Part shown: positions 31,139-42,267 of the stretch, in pieces
Layout: every line of letters starts with the position of its first letter
Numbering within the stretch: position 1 is the stretch's first letter
Source: Piezodorus guildinii
Lineage: Eukaryota; Arthropoda; Insecta; Hemiptera; Pentatomidae
Length of the DNA: 64,000 nt
Direction: 5' to 3'
Assembly: GCA_023052935.1 (NCBI GenBank)
Contig: CM041295.1
Span: 21,018,880-21,082,879, forward strand
The notes under the pieces: model-generated
What the model saw: the letters and a program-made list of their open reading frames with translations, nothing else
The model's database searches: none
What the model was told of the DNA's origin: nothing
Made by a program: the position numbers and the translations under genes

Positions 31139-31383
31139 CTAGCACTCAGCACCATTAGTATACACTCCAAATTATAAATACGAGTCCATGAAATTATCAA
31201 CCTGATAATATGTATGTATAATACACACGGCTTTCAGTTACCTCCGTTGTTTATATCAATTTAAGAATCTTAGTGACTAAATATAAGTGTGAATATGTAC
31301 ATAATCTTTTATCTGATTTTTTTTTTTTTCTCATGATAACAAACATTAATTTTTCTGGTTTGTACATTTTTACTTCAACCTAC

Positions 31384-32531
31384 TATATATAGTAAGGGGA
31401 AGTATTGCGATCGTGAAAATTTTCGAATTCCAGTTTTCATCGGAAATACACGTTTTAGGGTCCCCTGAGTCCAAATAACCAAGTCTCGCAAAAAGGTGTG
31501 TGTGTGGTAACTCCCGGGCGGAAACGGTAGGTCCTAAGAAACTGAAATTTCATATTTAAGGCAAATATGCGCCCGAGACGTTTCAAAACCTTTTTTATTA
31601 ATATGAACTTACCAGAAGATCCAGTTTATACCATGCATTTTGCACCTTTTTTCGATTTTCTCGAAAACGGTTCCGAAGATTTTGATTGAACTCGCTATTT
31701 CGATGTAGAATTTAATGGGCTTCAATATCATGTAGTTTTCATTCTGATTAAAATGATCTGACAGGGCTTAAATGCCGATATTTTACATTTTTTTTTCCTG
31801 TAAAGTACCTTTAATTTTGTAGATTTTGTAAAAATAAATATATTATCTTGTTACCATCGATGAAAAACACATAAATATATAAGTTGAACGAATTAAATAT
31901 CTAACTAAAGGAGAAAACTGAAAACATATTTTTTTAATGCAATTTTTTTATTTTGAACATAGCAACAGTAATATACACGTATAATATACCGTTGGAAAGC
32001 TAAAGCTTTTAGAATAAATATTATCTAATGAACAAACTTGTAAAAGTTAATAAAGAGTGATGAAGAGCCGATAAATCTGATTATTTTAGATAATAATATA
32101 ATAGATTTTTTAATAAAACACATGTTTCTATAGAAATTCAATTTAATTATTTCTTTAATGGTTTCACGTATTTTAATCTCTAACTTTATTAGAAAATCCT
32201 TTTATTGATTTAGTTAATAGATAGTGATGAATAACTGATTTTTTTTGTATATAATAGATTATTTTCCAAAACACATGTTTTTATTGAAATTCAATTTAAT
32301 TAATACTTTAGAAATTTTTAGTCTCTAACTATATTTAAAGATTCTTAAGTTGATTTTAACAAAGTAGAGTGTGTGCTCACCCGATCTTTTTTTCTAATAA
32401 TTTCTATTGAAACTCGAATTAATTCTTTTAGTTTTGTTCAACTCTAACTTTATTGAAAATTTAATCAATTTATAAATTTGGATCTGAGAAGAGAGGTGAA
32501 GTGAAAGTAGTGTGTTGCACGCACCAGATTT
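31384..32531 (+). repeat. R1 dispersed repeat, longest copy
   Basis: Reference copy of R1. Left end TATATATAGTAAGGGGAAGT, then GCGATCGTGAAAATTTTC; right end GTGTGTTGCACGCACCAGAT. Internal blocks include AACTCCCGGGCGGAAACGG and CATTTTGCACCTTTTTTCGA. No ORF. It lies upstream of the Rx exon on the antisense side, so it is probably in an Rx intron or the 5' region. No TIRs, poly-A or clear Helitron 3' hairpin could be identified, so its class is open. Confidence 0.7.
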
Positions 32532-32639
32532 TTTTTCTTTATATATAAAAATTTATTTCGATCGGGAATGTATGTCAAAGTTTAATGATGGACTAGATTA
32601 GTTTTAATATCCCAATATTCCAGCAATACTATTTTCTTA

Positions 32640-33010
32640 GCATTTCCTCTCTTTCATCAATGAGCCGGTAGCATCCATTACCATTTCCATATTGGTTCAC
32701 CCTGAAGCTTGGATGACTTCCGCAGGCCGGGACGTGATGGTGTCGCATTGACAGGCGGCACAAGAAGGAAGGTATCGGAGCAAGGAGCACTGATAGGCGG
32801 AGGAAAGCCGGCGGAGATTGGAAAAATTAACGGAAATTGGAAGGACGACACCTCTCCTCGCTCAAATCTTCTTCCGCTACATCTTCTTCCTTACTCATCA
32901 TCTTCAACACCAATAGTCACTCTGCCAGCAACGAAGAATGCATCCCATTTTACCAAAATTTTCAGTATGTTTTATGCAAAGCAAAAAATATACGTCTGTC
33001 AACTCATAAC
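32640..33010. other. less AT-rich island upstream of Rx exon
   Basis: About 1.7 kb upstream of the Rx homeodomain exon. Open frames of 114-130 codons on the plus strand overlap here but show no recognised domain. Could be a regulatory element or an unrecognised exon. Confidence 0.25.
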
Positions 33011-33294
33011 GGGTTTATTACAAAATGGCGGCCATTCAAAAAGGGACCAAAAAGACGAAATTCTGACTCATTTTACCTCGAATTTTCTTATGACCTCATA
33101 ATAGATAGATATTTATTTGTTAAAGGAAATAATCTTGTGCAAATATATACAAATACAATAAATTTCTTATCGTTATCGTAGTGGAAATACATAATACCTA
33201 AAATAGCATAATATATCAGATTATATTCCAATAAATTAATAATAAACTTCTGAGTCTTAACTATTCATATTGTTTTTCTTTTTAATTTATTTAA

Positions 33295-33727
33295 CGTATG
33301 GAAGTGAGTCTATGACCCTCGCTACTAAACATAAAAGCCAAATCCAAACTATGGAAATGTGCTATCTAAGAAAAATTGAGGGGAAAACAAGAAGGGATAG
33401 AGTGAGAAACTCAATAATAAGAACGAACCTGGAACTGAGGCCAGCTGAAGATGTTATCGAGGAGAACCAGCTTAGGTGGTTCGGACACATCTCGCGAATG
33501 GCTGAGGATAGAATAGCCAGGGCTACTCACGAGGTTAGAGTGGAGGGGAGGAGACCGCAAGGAAGACCAAGAAAAACCTGGGAGGAAGGAGTGAAGGAGG
33601 CCTTCAAGAAGAGAGGAATAGATTGGAGAAGGAGAAGACAGCTGGCACAGGATAGAGAACTTAGGGTCTGGCTCTATAAGAAAGCACCTCACACTGCTCC
33701 GCGGTAAAGAGGACTCGATTAAGTAAG
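33295..33727 (+). mobile_element. RTE-like retrotransposon (second family), 5'-truncated
   Basis: A 433-bp insertion with a perfect 12-bp duplication TAATTTATTTAA (33283-33294 and 33728-33739). It encodes the intact C-terminal end of a LINE polyprotein: TYGSESMTLATKHKSQIQTM, then QLRWFGHISRMAEDRIAR, then GRRPQGRPRKTWEEGVKEAF and stop at 33707, followed by a TAAG-type 3' end. Distinct in sequence from the (ATT)n-tailed RTE-like copies. The open frame and exact duplication suggest a fairly recent insertion. Confidence 0.9.
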
Positions 33728-33773
33728 TAATTTATTTAAGGTGTAGATTCTTTTAGGTGAAGGTCAATTTCTA

Positions 33774-33969
33774 TGAATAAAATTGGAGGCTGATTTTTAC
33801 TTCACCACTCTTTTATTGAAAATAATTGCACTGCGTTTCGGCTACAATGCCATCTTCAGGCGCAATGGAACTAATTTGATCTAATGTGAGCTCTAATGCT
33901 TTCAAGCCAAAGCCTCATGTCTGAGTCATAAAGAGTGGTGAAGTAAAAATCAGCCTCCAATTTTATTCA
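33774..33969. repeat. H2 foldback with hammerhead-like core
   Basis: Inverted arms of 42-43 bp (33774-33816 and 33928-33969) differ by one base. Between them the minus strand carries CTGAAGATGGCATTGTAGCC followed by GAAACG (33836-33859): a CUGANGA-stem-GAAA pattern. Sequence unrelated to H1 or H3 apart from the core. It lies just after the LINE insertion at 33295. Confidence 0.55.
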
Positions 33970-34079
33970 TTTAATTTATTAGTAGTAAAATCTAATGTTC
34001 ACGGGAAGAGTATATATTTGATATTGATAGTAAAAACAACCAATTTTATTATGCCATCAATGTTCTCTATATTATCACA

Positions 34080-35330
34080 AGGTGGAGTTTTTGATGTCCT
34101 GGAGTAGGTACCTTCTTCTATATTCATTAGATGACGGGCAGTGGAGAAGGAGGTGATGAAGACTGTTACTTATGTACTGTTTACAGCTGCTACATATTCA
34201 TTATCATAAAGACTATAAGATGAGATTTTTAAATATATATTTCTGGCTTGGGAGTTAAAAACTCTCAGTCGACTGACCACTCGTATTTTATGAATATGTT
34301 CATGGAAAGTCAGGTATTCTTCTGGTGACGAATCTAGGTGGCTGGATAATCTATAGGCTGGGTTACTAGATGAGTTCATAACTCTATTAATATCTAATGG
34401 TTCAATAATAACAAGAACAAATGAAATCCAGGAAGAAATAAAGTCCCGGTTAAAGGTGGGAAATGCGTGTTATTATTCAGTTGCTAAGTTAATTAGCTCG
34501 CGGCTATCTAAAAACTTAAAGGTTAGAATTTATAAAACTATTATTCTTCCAACGGTTCTTTACGGATGTGAAACGTGGCCGCTAACTTTGAAGGATGAAC
34601 AACGGCTTAAGGTTTTCGAAAATAAGGTGCTGCGTAAAATATTTGGTCCGAAGAGAGGTGAGGGCACTGGGGAATTTAGAAGGTTGCACAACGCGGAATT
34701 GCGGAACTTGTATCCTGTGAATATAATTGAGTTGATAGCGTCGCGGAGACTCAATTGGGCGAGTAAAATTTTTCGGCTCGGTGAGGATCGGATTCCAAGA
34801 AAGTTGGTATTTCCTGATCCGACTAGTAGGCGTCCGAAAGGTAGGCCGAAACGTCGATGGGAGGATTGCATTAAGGCTGATCTTGGGGGCTTGGGCTTGA
34901 ACGGAGAACATTAGAAGAGTCTGTGTAGACGGAATATGGTGGTATCGGCATCGAACCTTCGGGTTCGGTAAGCCTATTATTATTATTATTAATATCTAAT
35001 GAAAGATAATGGTTCTCCATTTTTTCCAAGATGTTTTTCATCTGAACTTCCAAAAGTTGAAGCTATATTAAGCACCTGTAATACCCAGTTGAACTATCAT
35101 AGCTTCTCCTAGTGTTCTCAGTCTGTTGAAACATAAACGTGGTAACCTGTCCTCAGGTAGTGTTGAGAGTCTTAATGACCTTTTTCTTGATCGCATTGGT
35201 TGGACACATTTTTTGGGCAGAGTAGAATGTTCTTGAGGAATTTTAGCTGCACAGTTTCTACTGCTTCTAAATACCTAAGACTCCATACCTCAGCAGCGTA
35301 TAACAACGTAGACGAAATCATTCTTAATCG
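34080..35330 (-). mobile_element. old non-LTR retrotransposon remnant, interrupted
   Basis: Degraded minus-strand frame. Around 35200-35330 it reads SSTLLYAAEVWSLRYLEAVE and VQLKFLKNIL, a typical LINE RT C-terminal region, and around 34080-34210 a cysteine/histidine tail ending LHHLLLHCPS. Many stops and frameshifts. An RTE-like element (34400-34987) sits inside it. Confidence 0.6.
34400..34987 (+). mobile_element. RTE/Kiri-like retrotransposon, 5'-truncated
   Basis: A 588-bp insertion bounded by a perfect 14-bp duplication ATTAATATCTAATG (34386-34399 and 34988-35001). It encodes about 150 open codons: VGNACYYSVAKLISSRLSKN, TVLYGCETWPLTLKDEQRLK, then GRPKRRWEDCIKADLGGLGL, with stop at 34914, and ends in (ATT)n. 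Least decayed copy of this family in the window. Confidence 0.92.
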
Positions 35331-35339
35331 GTCATCATT

Positions 35340-36055
35340 TTAAAACTAATTGGCCGATATCAACATCTTAGAATTAGGATCATCGATGGATAAGCTAGGA
35401 TGTTAGTGCCTAATTTCAAAACAATTGGTCCAGTAGTTTAGGAGAAAAGCAGCGTAGGCTGACAAACTTTTTTTTTTTCATTCGTTATTCGGATTCTACG
35501 TATCTTGAAACAAAAATCCTCAAATTTTAGAGAGAGGGAGGATATTTTTTTTTTTTTTTTTTTACTACAAAGGTTCATAATTGAAAATATAATTAAAAAT
35601 TTTTAAACAAAGTAAGAGTTAAAGGAATTACATTGATGAATACATGTGTTTCTGACTAAATAAACCAAAAATAGAAATTATTATCTACAACAATCACTTA
35701 GTTCTATCCGATTTTCATCACTCTCCATTACCTTATACCATTTCAGTGGGATGTAGAAGAGGTTTTTTAAATTATCAATTTTATCCATTTCTTTATACAT
35801 TGTTATACAACAACTGATAAATGAATTCGTTACCGTTGTAATTCAAGTTTTATTCCTGAAGATGCCTCCTGGCTAGGGGTTAATTTGTTTGTAATGAATT
35901 TTAAATTGAAATTCTCAAGTCATTTAATTTGTAAACTTGTTGAATATGTAAATGGAAGGAGGCTATGAATGTATTTATGCAAAGCGATCATGAGAGTAAT
36001 GGATCTAAGAGTAGGAATGTATTGGTATGTATTGAGTAAAGGCAAGCAATCTAGG
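35340..36055. other. no gene recognised
   Basis: Contains CAATTGGTCCAGTAGTTTAG near 35427, a phrase common in decayed insect repeats, a long T-run near 35550, and otherwise AT-rich DNA. Confidence 0.4.
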
Positions 36056-36059
36056 AGAT

Positions 36060-36340
36060 TAACCAGCCAATTAGCCAGCCTAATTATGGATTATAGGTGA
36101 GGGGAAGGGGGGGGGATGATTGAGCCCAAACTGCCCAGGGCGGCCTTCCGTTCGCTATTACCTCCTGCACGCTTTGTTACCTTACCACAAACAGTCGACG
36201 TTCCAATCATTAAATCAGTCTCTTTGATCGCTTAGTGATCTTATGCCGCGACACGCGACGGATTGCGGAATGGTGACGGCTTACTGACGCGCATTCCACG
36301 CTGCCAGTTCCGGAGATTTAGGTTTGAAAACGACCTTTCT
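36060..36340. other. less AT-rich non-repetitive island
   Basis: Includes a G-run, CG-containing stretches (GCCGCGACACGCGACGG at about 36243) and no ORF or repeat match. About 5 kb upstream of the Rx exon on its own strand, so a candidate Rx regulatory element by position only. Confidence 0.3.
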
Positions 36341-36429
36341 ACTAAATGTAAAAAAATAACTCAAATAAAATAAGCGTATAAAACACAACTTTAGAACATT
36401 CTTTTTTTTTTTAAATTGAAATTTAGAAT

Positions 36430-37139
36430 TTTTTTTTTAAATTTATTTATTTAGAAATAATACAATCTGCCACAATGTTGGGCAATGAGTATTAATGCTA
36501 TAAGAAGTCATTCATTCCTTATGTACAATAAATAAAAAAAAACAAATAAAATAATAATTCAAAGAAGAATAAATAAAGATAAAAATAAAATAAATAAATA
36601 ATAATAATCTTGGTCACATTCATACATATATATACAATATTTACATACTGCCCCTGGGATCTCCGAATCAAACCCCGACGTCCACAAGTGGGTGTCGGGG
36701 CCCGAGGCCAGGAGATCCCAGCGCCTTTCAGTCAGTCGCATTACCGGTCTGAATAAGCCAGTTGAGACAGAGAGGGCACTAAAGCCACAGACTCTCAGGC
36801 ATGAGTGGAGAAGCTGGCCATTGCCAACACTCAGCATTGCTTATTATAAGAGGTCTCTAGGCCACTGCCACTTCAACCTACGAGGAGGGTTATAGGGATG
36901 GCTGGAGCTAGATAGTGATTGGGATAAAGGATTAGGAAGGTGATTTAGCCTCTGGTGGAAGTTTAGGAATTTAGATGGAAGTAGATCGAGGACAAATGGG
37001 ATATTCAGGTCATTGTGTAAGGTCTTGTTTGTAACATAGTAGGGAGCATTGACTATTGTTCTAAGGACTTTGGACTGAAATGATTGGATACGCTTGATGT
37101 TCGAAAATTTAGTTGTCCCCCAAAGTTCGAGTCCGTAGG
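36430..37139 (-). mobile_element. J2 Jockey-type retrotransposon, 5'-truncated
   Basis: A 710-bp minus-strand insertion with the exact 12-bp duplication GAAATTTAGAAT (36418-36429 and 37140-37151). The frame starts mid-ORF at YGLELWGTTKFSNIKRI, runs to WPRDLL (about 36844) without a stop, and is followed by a 3' UTR similar to that of 46107-47358. It abuts a CR1-like copy at 37152. Confidence 0.9.
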
Positions 37140-37151
37140 GAAATTTAGAAT

Positions 37152-37785
37152 AGAATAGAAAAAAAAAATTATTCTGGGACAAGGTCCCTTAAGAACAATT
37201 GATATGTACAATTAAGATATACAATGTGTCTGACCAAAAGACCAAAGGATTACAATGATATCAGAAAAAAACGGATTAAAGTATATAAAAGAATAATATA
37301 AATAGCTTCTTATAGATTAAAGTGTTAAATAAAACAAAACATTGAAACTGGTTCATGATAACTGATTCATTAACTGAGTAATAAACTATAAATAATAAAT
37401 TTTCTTTATGAATTGATATTTGATTTGAAATATCAGGCTTGTTGAGCGTCTGTTTGGGATGACAGCTGAGACTTGAATGATGAATTGATGAAGCATGGCG
37501 GATATGAGTAGGTAGGGAATTCCAGAGAGTAGTAGAGCGGACAAGAAAGGAATGATCAAAAGTTTTTGTTCTATGGATAAGAATATAAAGGTCAAAATGG
37601 CGTGATCTTGTTTCGAGGGAGTGGATTGACGATTCAAATTGCAGAAGATTGTGGATATAGAGATGAAGCTGGGAGTGGATGGTTTAGTAAAGGTATGATC
37701 CTTGGAAATATTGTCTGCGGATAGAGGGAAGGAGCCACTTTAACTCCCTGTATAAATGTGTCACATGAGACTTCTTCGGTGTGCT
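37152..37785 (-). mobile_element. CR1-like retrotransposon fragment
   Basis: Minus-strand 3' end with terminal hairpin GGGACC..GTCCC (37169-37191) and a C-terminal RT segment (QSTPSKQDHAILTF, then LSGIPYLLISAMLHQF, frameshifted). It joins J1 sequence near 37790. Confidence 0.7.
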
Positions 37786-37789
37786 GAGG

Positions 37790-38950
37790 ATCATTTACAA
37801 CTGAATATTAACCCTTTTAGTACCGGACAACGATATAACATTGTTTGCTACACATGCCAAAAGTGCCAACCACGGTATATCGTCGTGCGTGTAATAGCGC
37901 CTTATTCTTCGCATTCCGAGAAAACATTATCTATAAATAAATGATCTGATTTGATTGCAAATGATCTAATTTTGTTTACAAAGAATTTGTTTTGGGTATA
38001 ACATTTTACACATTCTATACCGGAGCGTGCTGAGACTGTTTACGCAGGAGCGATAAGATAGACACTCTGCACCAGACATTGTTCTAGGTATCAAAGTCGA
38101 ACTGTTTATGATAGACAGAACTCAATTTTTATATTATTTATAATTGTTTTATTCGTATTATTTTCAATTTATATTGGAGAATCATTATCATTGGTTTATT
38201 CTCTATTTCGGCCCGAATTCGTGGCATTTTAAGCACGTAAATATCATTAGTAGTTTGGTTTTTATAATCGTTCTTCCAAATCGTTGCATATTTCTCAAAT
38301 TCGGGCGGTTATCTTCGCATACGCACTGGTTTTTCGTCGGGCACTAAAAGGGTTAAAATACAATCAGTAAATACGCAGCTAAATGATAAAACACACGAAA
38401 AAAATGTGAAGAGAAACTGCCCAATGATAGCACTTTAGTAGTCCATCTAAACAAGAAGGTCACGAGGCCATCTTCTTTTCAGACGCCTTGGTGGATTATT
38501 AGGAATTGAAGAGGAAGTAATGATTGAAAGTAGTGAATTAGAGTGGGAATAGTGTCATGGAAGGAATGATACCGAGTATTGGCCAAATCAGCAATGTATT
38601 GAAAATTAAGGCATTCATGAATGATTTTATTCGTGACTAAGTAAGTGAGGATTTTACGGAATGTTTTGGCTTACAAGGATTGGATTGGGGAAGAATTTGA
38701 TAGTTTAGTAGAGCCCCAAAACTTAACTCCGTAGGTCCAGATAGGCCTTATAATTCTCATGTAAATTTATCTTTTGTAGTTAAGTGAAAGGTGAAGTAAC
38801 CGAAACCGGCGAGCAGTTTCTTCTTTTTAGTATTACATGCGGATTTTATGTAAGACGTTTGTCAAGGAGGAGCCCTAAATAGCGGAACTGTTCAACCGGG
38901 ACAAGCGGAATATCTTTAAAGGACACAGTAGTCAAAGTTTTGGGAAGTCA
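37790..38950 (-). mobile_element. J1 retrotransposon split by a piggyBac-type MITE
   Basis: Minus-strand J1 copy. The short stretch CATTTACAACTGAATA before 37808 and the stretch after 38356 together rebuild the J1 3' UTR; the RT part follows to 38950 with many lesions. The MITE is therefore younger than this J1. Confidence 0.7.
37812..38352. mobile_element. piggyBac-type MITE (TTAA target), copy 1
   Basis: Flanked on both sides by TTAA (37808-37811 and 38353-38356). Inverted termini CCCTTTTAGTACCGGACAA and, in reverse, CCCTTTTAGTGCCCGACGA. 541 bp, non-coding. TTAA targeting and CCC-start termini are hallmarks of piggyBac elements. Confidence 0.85.
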
Positions 38951-39085
38951 AAGAACATTTAAATAAAGTTATTTCAGACAAGTGGTCGCCTGCTTCGCTG
39001 GGTTGCGATCGGAATGTGGTGGCATTGATGCTTAAAAATTACAGTTTGACCGATTAAGAGTTTATCGCAGAAACCAAGAATCGAA

Positions 39086-39089
<4 letters not shown>

Positions 39090-39158
<69 letters not shown>
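39090..39158. repeat. TA dinucleotide microsatellite
   Basis: About 35 uninterrupted TA units. Confidence 0.95.
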
Positions 39159-39159
<1 letters not shown>

Positions 39160-39161
<2 letters not shown>

Positions 39162-39600
39162 AAGAGCAAAAGAGAATTAAGAAGAGGGATATTCAACACT
39201 AATTTTCATGGATAACCTTACATTTAAAAAAGTCAAATGGGTAAAATAATATTAAAAAAGTCTGCCTTCTAACACCAACGTGGTTTTGATGTGTGTATAA
39301 AAAAACCAACACAGAAATAACAACGGTGCCCAATTATTTTATTCGTTAATTATTATTTTATTTTTCAAATTAACTATTTAAAATAAATGTAAAAAGTTTT
39401 ATTTACTTTCCATTAAATTACTATTCAGTTTAAAGTGAAATAAACATCATATGAAATAATCTATAAAGTAAAAATAATGAATAACAATTTCCGTTTATAG
39501 ATTTATGACAAATTTCCATGTATTTTAACAACTAACAACTTGGTACGTAATATATATATTTTTTAAATCTTTCCTACTGTATAGAAGAATATAAGTTGTA
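39160..39600. other. no gene recognised
   Basis: AT-rich, no ORF or repeat match; R2-type sequence begins at about 39600. Confidence 0.4.
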
Positions 39601-39804
39601 CGGAACTATACAGTGACGACACTGAATCCCATAACCTCCCTCATTACAAACGTTACAAAATATGATTATAATTGTATGCGCTTATAGCGACATTCTGTTA
39701 ACCGGTACAACTTATTTTATAACATATTACAAAGTCTTGTGCTTTTCAATTTATTATACGTCTGTCTATATTACTACTCATATTTCAGGAATAATTTTTG
39801 GATG

Positions 39805-40520
39805 CCTTTTTAGTATACCTCCTAATATGAACATGGAAACACGTTTCTTGGCGATTTTCTAGTTTATTTGTAAATATTTGCAAGGCGTTTGGGGAAGGGA
39901 GTGTTAATAAACGGACCATTCGCCGTTGGTTTGCTAAGTTTTCAGCTGGAGATACCATCTTGAAAACCTTCCCCCGAGGAAAACCTCCGTCCGTAATAGA
40001 CAACGATGTCCTCGAATATACAGTAGAAGGAAACCCCTACCAAACAGTTAAAGGACTCTCAGAACAACTAAATGCAAGTGCATCTACCGTTTCCAGACAT
40101 TTAAAATGTATTGGGAAAGTAAAAAAGCTCGATACACGGGCACCTCATGATCTCACTGAGCGGCATGTTTCAAAACATACCGTGCAAAAATTGAAAGAAC
40201 TGGGCTACGAAGTTCTTTCGCACCCACCATATTCTCCCGACTTGTCTCCAACAGATTACCACCTGTTCATGAATTTAGTCAACTTCGTCAAAGGAAAACT
40301 TTTTGAAAATTATGATCAAGTAAAAAGTGCGTTTTCAGATTTTGTTTCATTTCAAAGCTCAGAGTTTTTCAGTTCGGGGATAAAAAGGTTGATGTCACGT
40401 AGGGAAAAATGTGTAGAAAAAGAAGGTAAATACTTTGAATAAAATTATCTTGTTTTCATATCGTATTTTTAATAAGAATCCTTTACCTTGAAAACGGACA
40501 TTTCATGTGACACAACCCAA
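39805..40520 (+). mobile_element. M2 mariner, internally deleted copy b
   Basis: Right end TTTCATGTGACACAACCCAA is intact and followed by TA; the left terminus is replaced by R2-type sequence. The longest M2 frame (39960-40442) joins PHDLTERH directly to VSKHTVQKLKELGYEVLSHP, then YSPDLSPTDYHLF with the third catalytic Asp, then the C terminus EKCVEKEGKYFE. The first two catalytic Asp are deleted, as in copies a and c. Confidence 0.85.
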
Positions 40521-40599
40521 TAATAAAACGTGGCTGTAACATCCTAAGTATATAATTGCCTTAAATTTGAAAGTTTAGCTTCGGACGACTTTTAATATT

Positions 40600-40705
40600 T
40601 ATGCTATACTTGGTCAGTTGGACTCATGAGAACCTTAATAAAACGTGTATTTCCGTTTAAAATGAAATTCGAAAATTTTCACGCTAATTTGATATATAGG
40701 TAAGT
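40600..40705 (-). repeat. R1 repeat, left-end fragment
   Basis: Reverse of the R1 left end: AAAACGTGTATTTCCG then TTCGAAAATTTTCACG, ending near GATATATAGG. Confidence 0.6.
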
Positions 40706-40859
40706 GAAATTTAAAAAAAATTATCTTAAGATGAATAATTTTTTTAAGGTTTATGAGTCTTGATCTGCATTAGTAACCAGCGAAATTATAATGAGGCTGT
40801 GTATATAACGCTTATTAGAATTTTGAATTTTGAGAGCTATTTTTAGAAAATATTACTAA

Positions 40860-41190
40860 TTGGCACAGACCCCCTTGCACACACTATTACGCCAACCCCC
40901 TTCCTCCAAGTTCTGTCAGTTCCATGGATCAGATCTCTAATGAACGGTTTCCATTATTAGCCGACCAATGAGGGGCCACCATTTGGATCTGCTACTGCCC
41001 TGTTCCTGTACTGCGGCACTAATTTCCTATCGTCTCACTAATTAGTGCTCGCCTTTGATTGGTCATATCACCAATTGATGATGTTGATCGAGAGTCAACA
41101 CTTCTTCGTCTATAGTCCTAATCAACCGATCGGATAATGTCAGTTTGATTACAATTGATAGTAATGTTCCGTAGGTATGTAATCAGGTAT
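40860..41190. other. less AT-rich non-repetitive island
   Basis: Holds CTAATTAGTGCTCG, CCTTTGATTGG and CACCAATTGATG motifs and no ORF. Homeodomain-type TAAT cores and a TCF-like CTTTGAT are visible, but such motifs are common in AT-rich DNA. Confidence 0.3.
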
Positions 41191-41259
41191 ATCAGTAGCT
41201 TTGTGCCCACCACACAAACCTCCACATACCCCTCTTCTTGATATGTAAGGAAATTAAAA

Positions 41260-41890
41260 AAATAGATCAAATCTAACACATTTTTTATTCGAAGTATTTA
41301 CCATGATTTTCGATACGCTTCTTTCAACGGCTTGCCAGGTTTTCTATTCCAGATTTTTAAAAAACTTACAAACATACAGACTTTTTTTTGCAAGACTTGG
41401 TCATTTGGAATACGTGGACCATTAAACGTCCATAGCCACGTGCTGAAAGAAATTCATAAAACGTATTTTTTATATCTAAATTATTGGTATTTTCCTCGCA
41501 AAAAGTTGTACATACTCCGAAAAAAATTGTAGTCTGTAGGAGATATATCAGGGGAATATGAGTGTTTACATTGAAACATGAAGTCGGGCGTTATCATGAA
41601 GGAGAATTGGACCATTCCATTTACTATGCCGGTTGCGTCTTGATCGAATTTTGAAGAATTGCTTCAATTTCTTGGCAGTATGATATTGAATCAATTGCTT
41701 TTTACTTTGGTGGTTAAGAAAAAAAAATGGCTTGCGTTAAACCACCATTCAGTAAACATCAAGTTTTTCGGATAGAGATTCTGTTTTGGCATGTACCCAG
41801 AAGGCTCATCGCCATCTCACCAGCGATCAACGTTTTGGAGTATTTCCTCCATCTATGTGACTTATCATACATTTTCAACTAATCACTACA
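41260..41890 (-). pseudogene. mariner transposase pseudogene
   Basis: Minus-strand remains of a mariner transposase catalytic domain. With frameshifts one can follow a WWN-type block near 41735, WNGPILLHDNARLHVS near 41600 (the second catalytic Asp in HDNARPH context), and LASRWKK..ENHGKYFE at about 41280-41335, the usual mariner C terminus. The HTH end and termini are not recognised. It retains a catalytic region that M1 and M2 lack. Confidence 0.75.
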
Positions 41891-42267
41891 AAGTCATTAA
41901 TAAAAATAAAAGATAAAAAAATGGATTGGGACATAGGAAACCTTTTCAATATATATATATATTTGTTATGCGTTTATTTTTATTTATGTAACGCTTTAAA
42001 TTTGGATACATACATTTTTAAAGTAACAAGAATATTCTAATTATTTATATTACAATTATTTGTTTTAATATTTTTTTTAATGATTTTTTTATGTTTTTGA
42101 TTTAAATACAATTTTATTTATTTTTTTTTTTTGCAAGAATTTTAAACAAGCTCAATTTGATCCTACCCCAATTAAGATTTAAAAAATAGAACATTTCCAA
42201 TATAAAAATAGAAAGATATGATTTTTATTTTCTTCGTAATTTGATATTCACATTTAATTTAAGAAAA

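Noticed and set aside
30751..31200. 149-codon minus ORF overlapping the Rx exon
   Set aside because: Shifted frame through the homeobox exon; the other frame gives the homeodomain.
31384..32531. R1 as a Helitron
   Set aside because: No convincing TC start, CTRR end or 3' hairpin could be fixed by eye; left unclassified.
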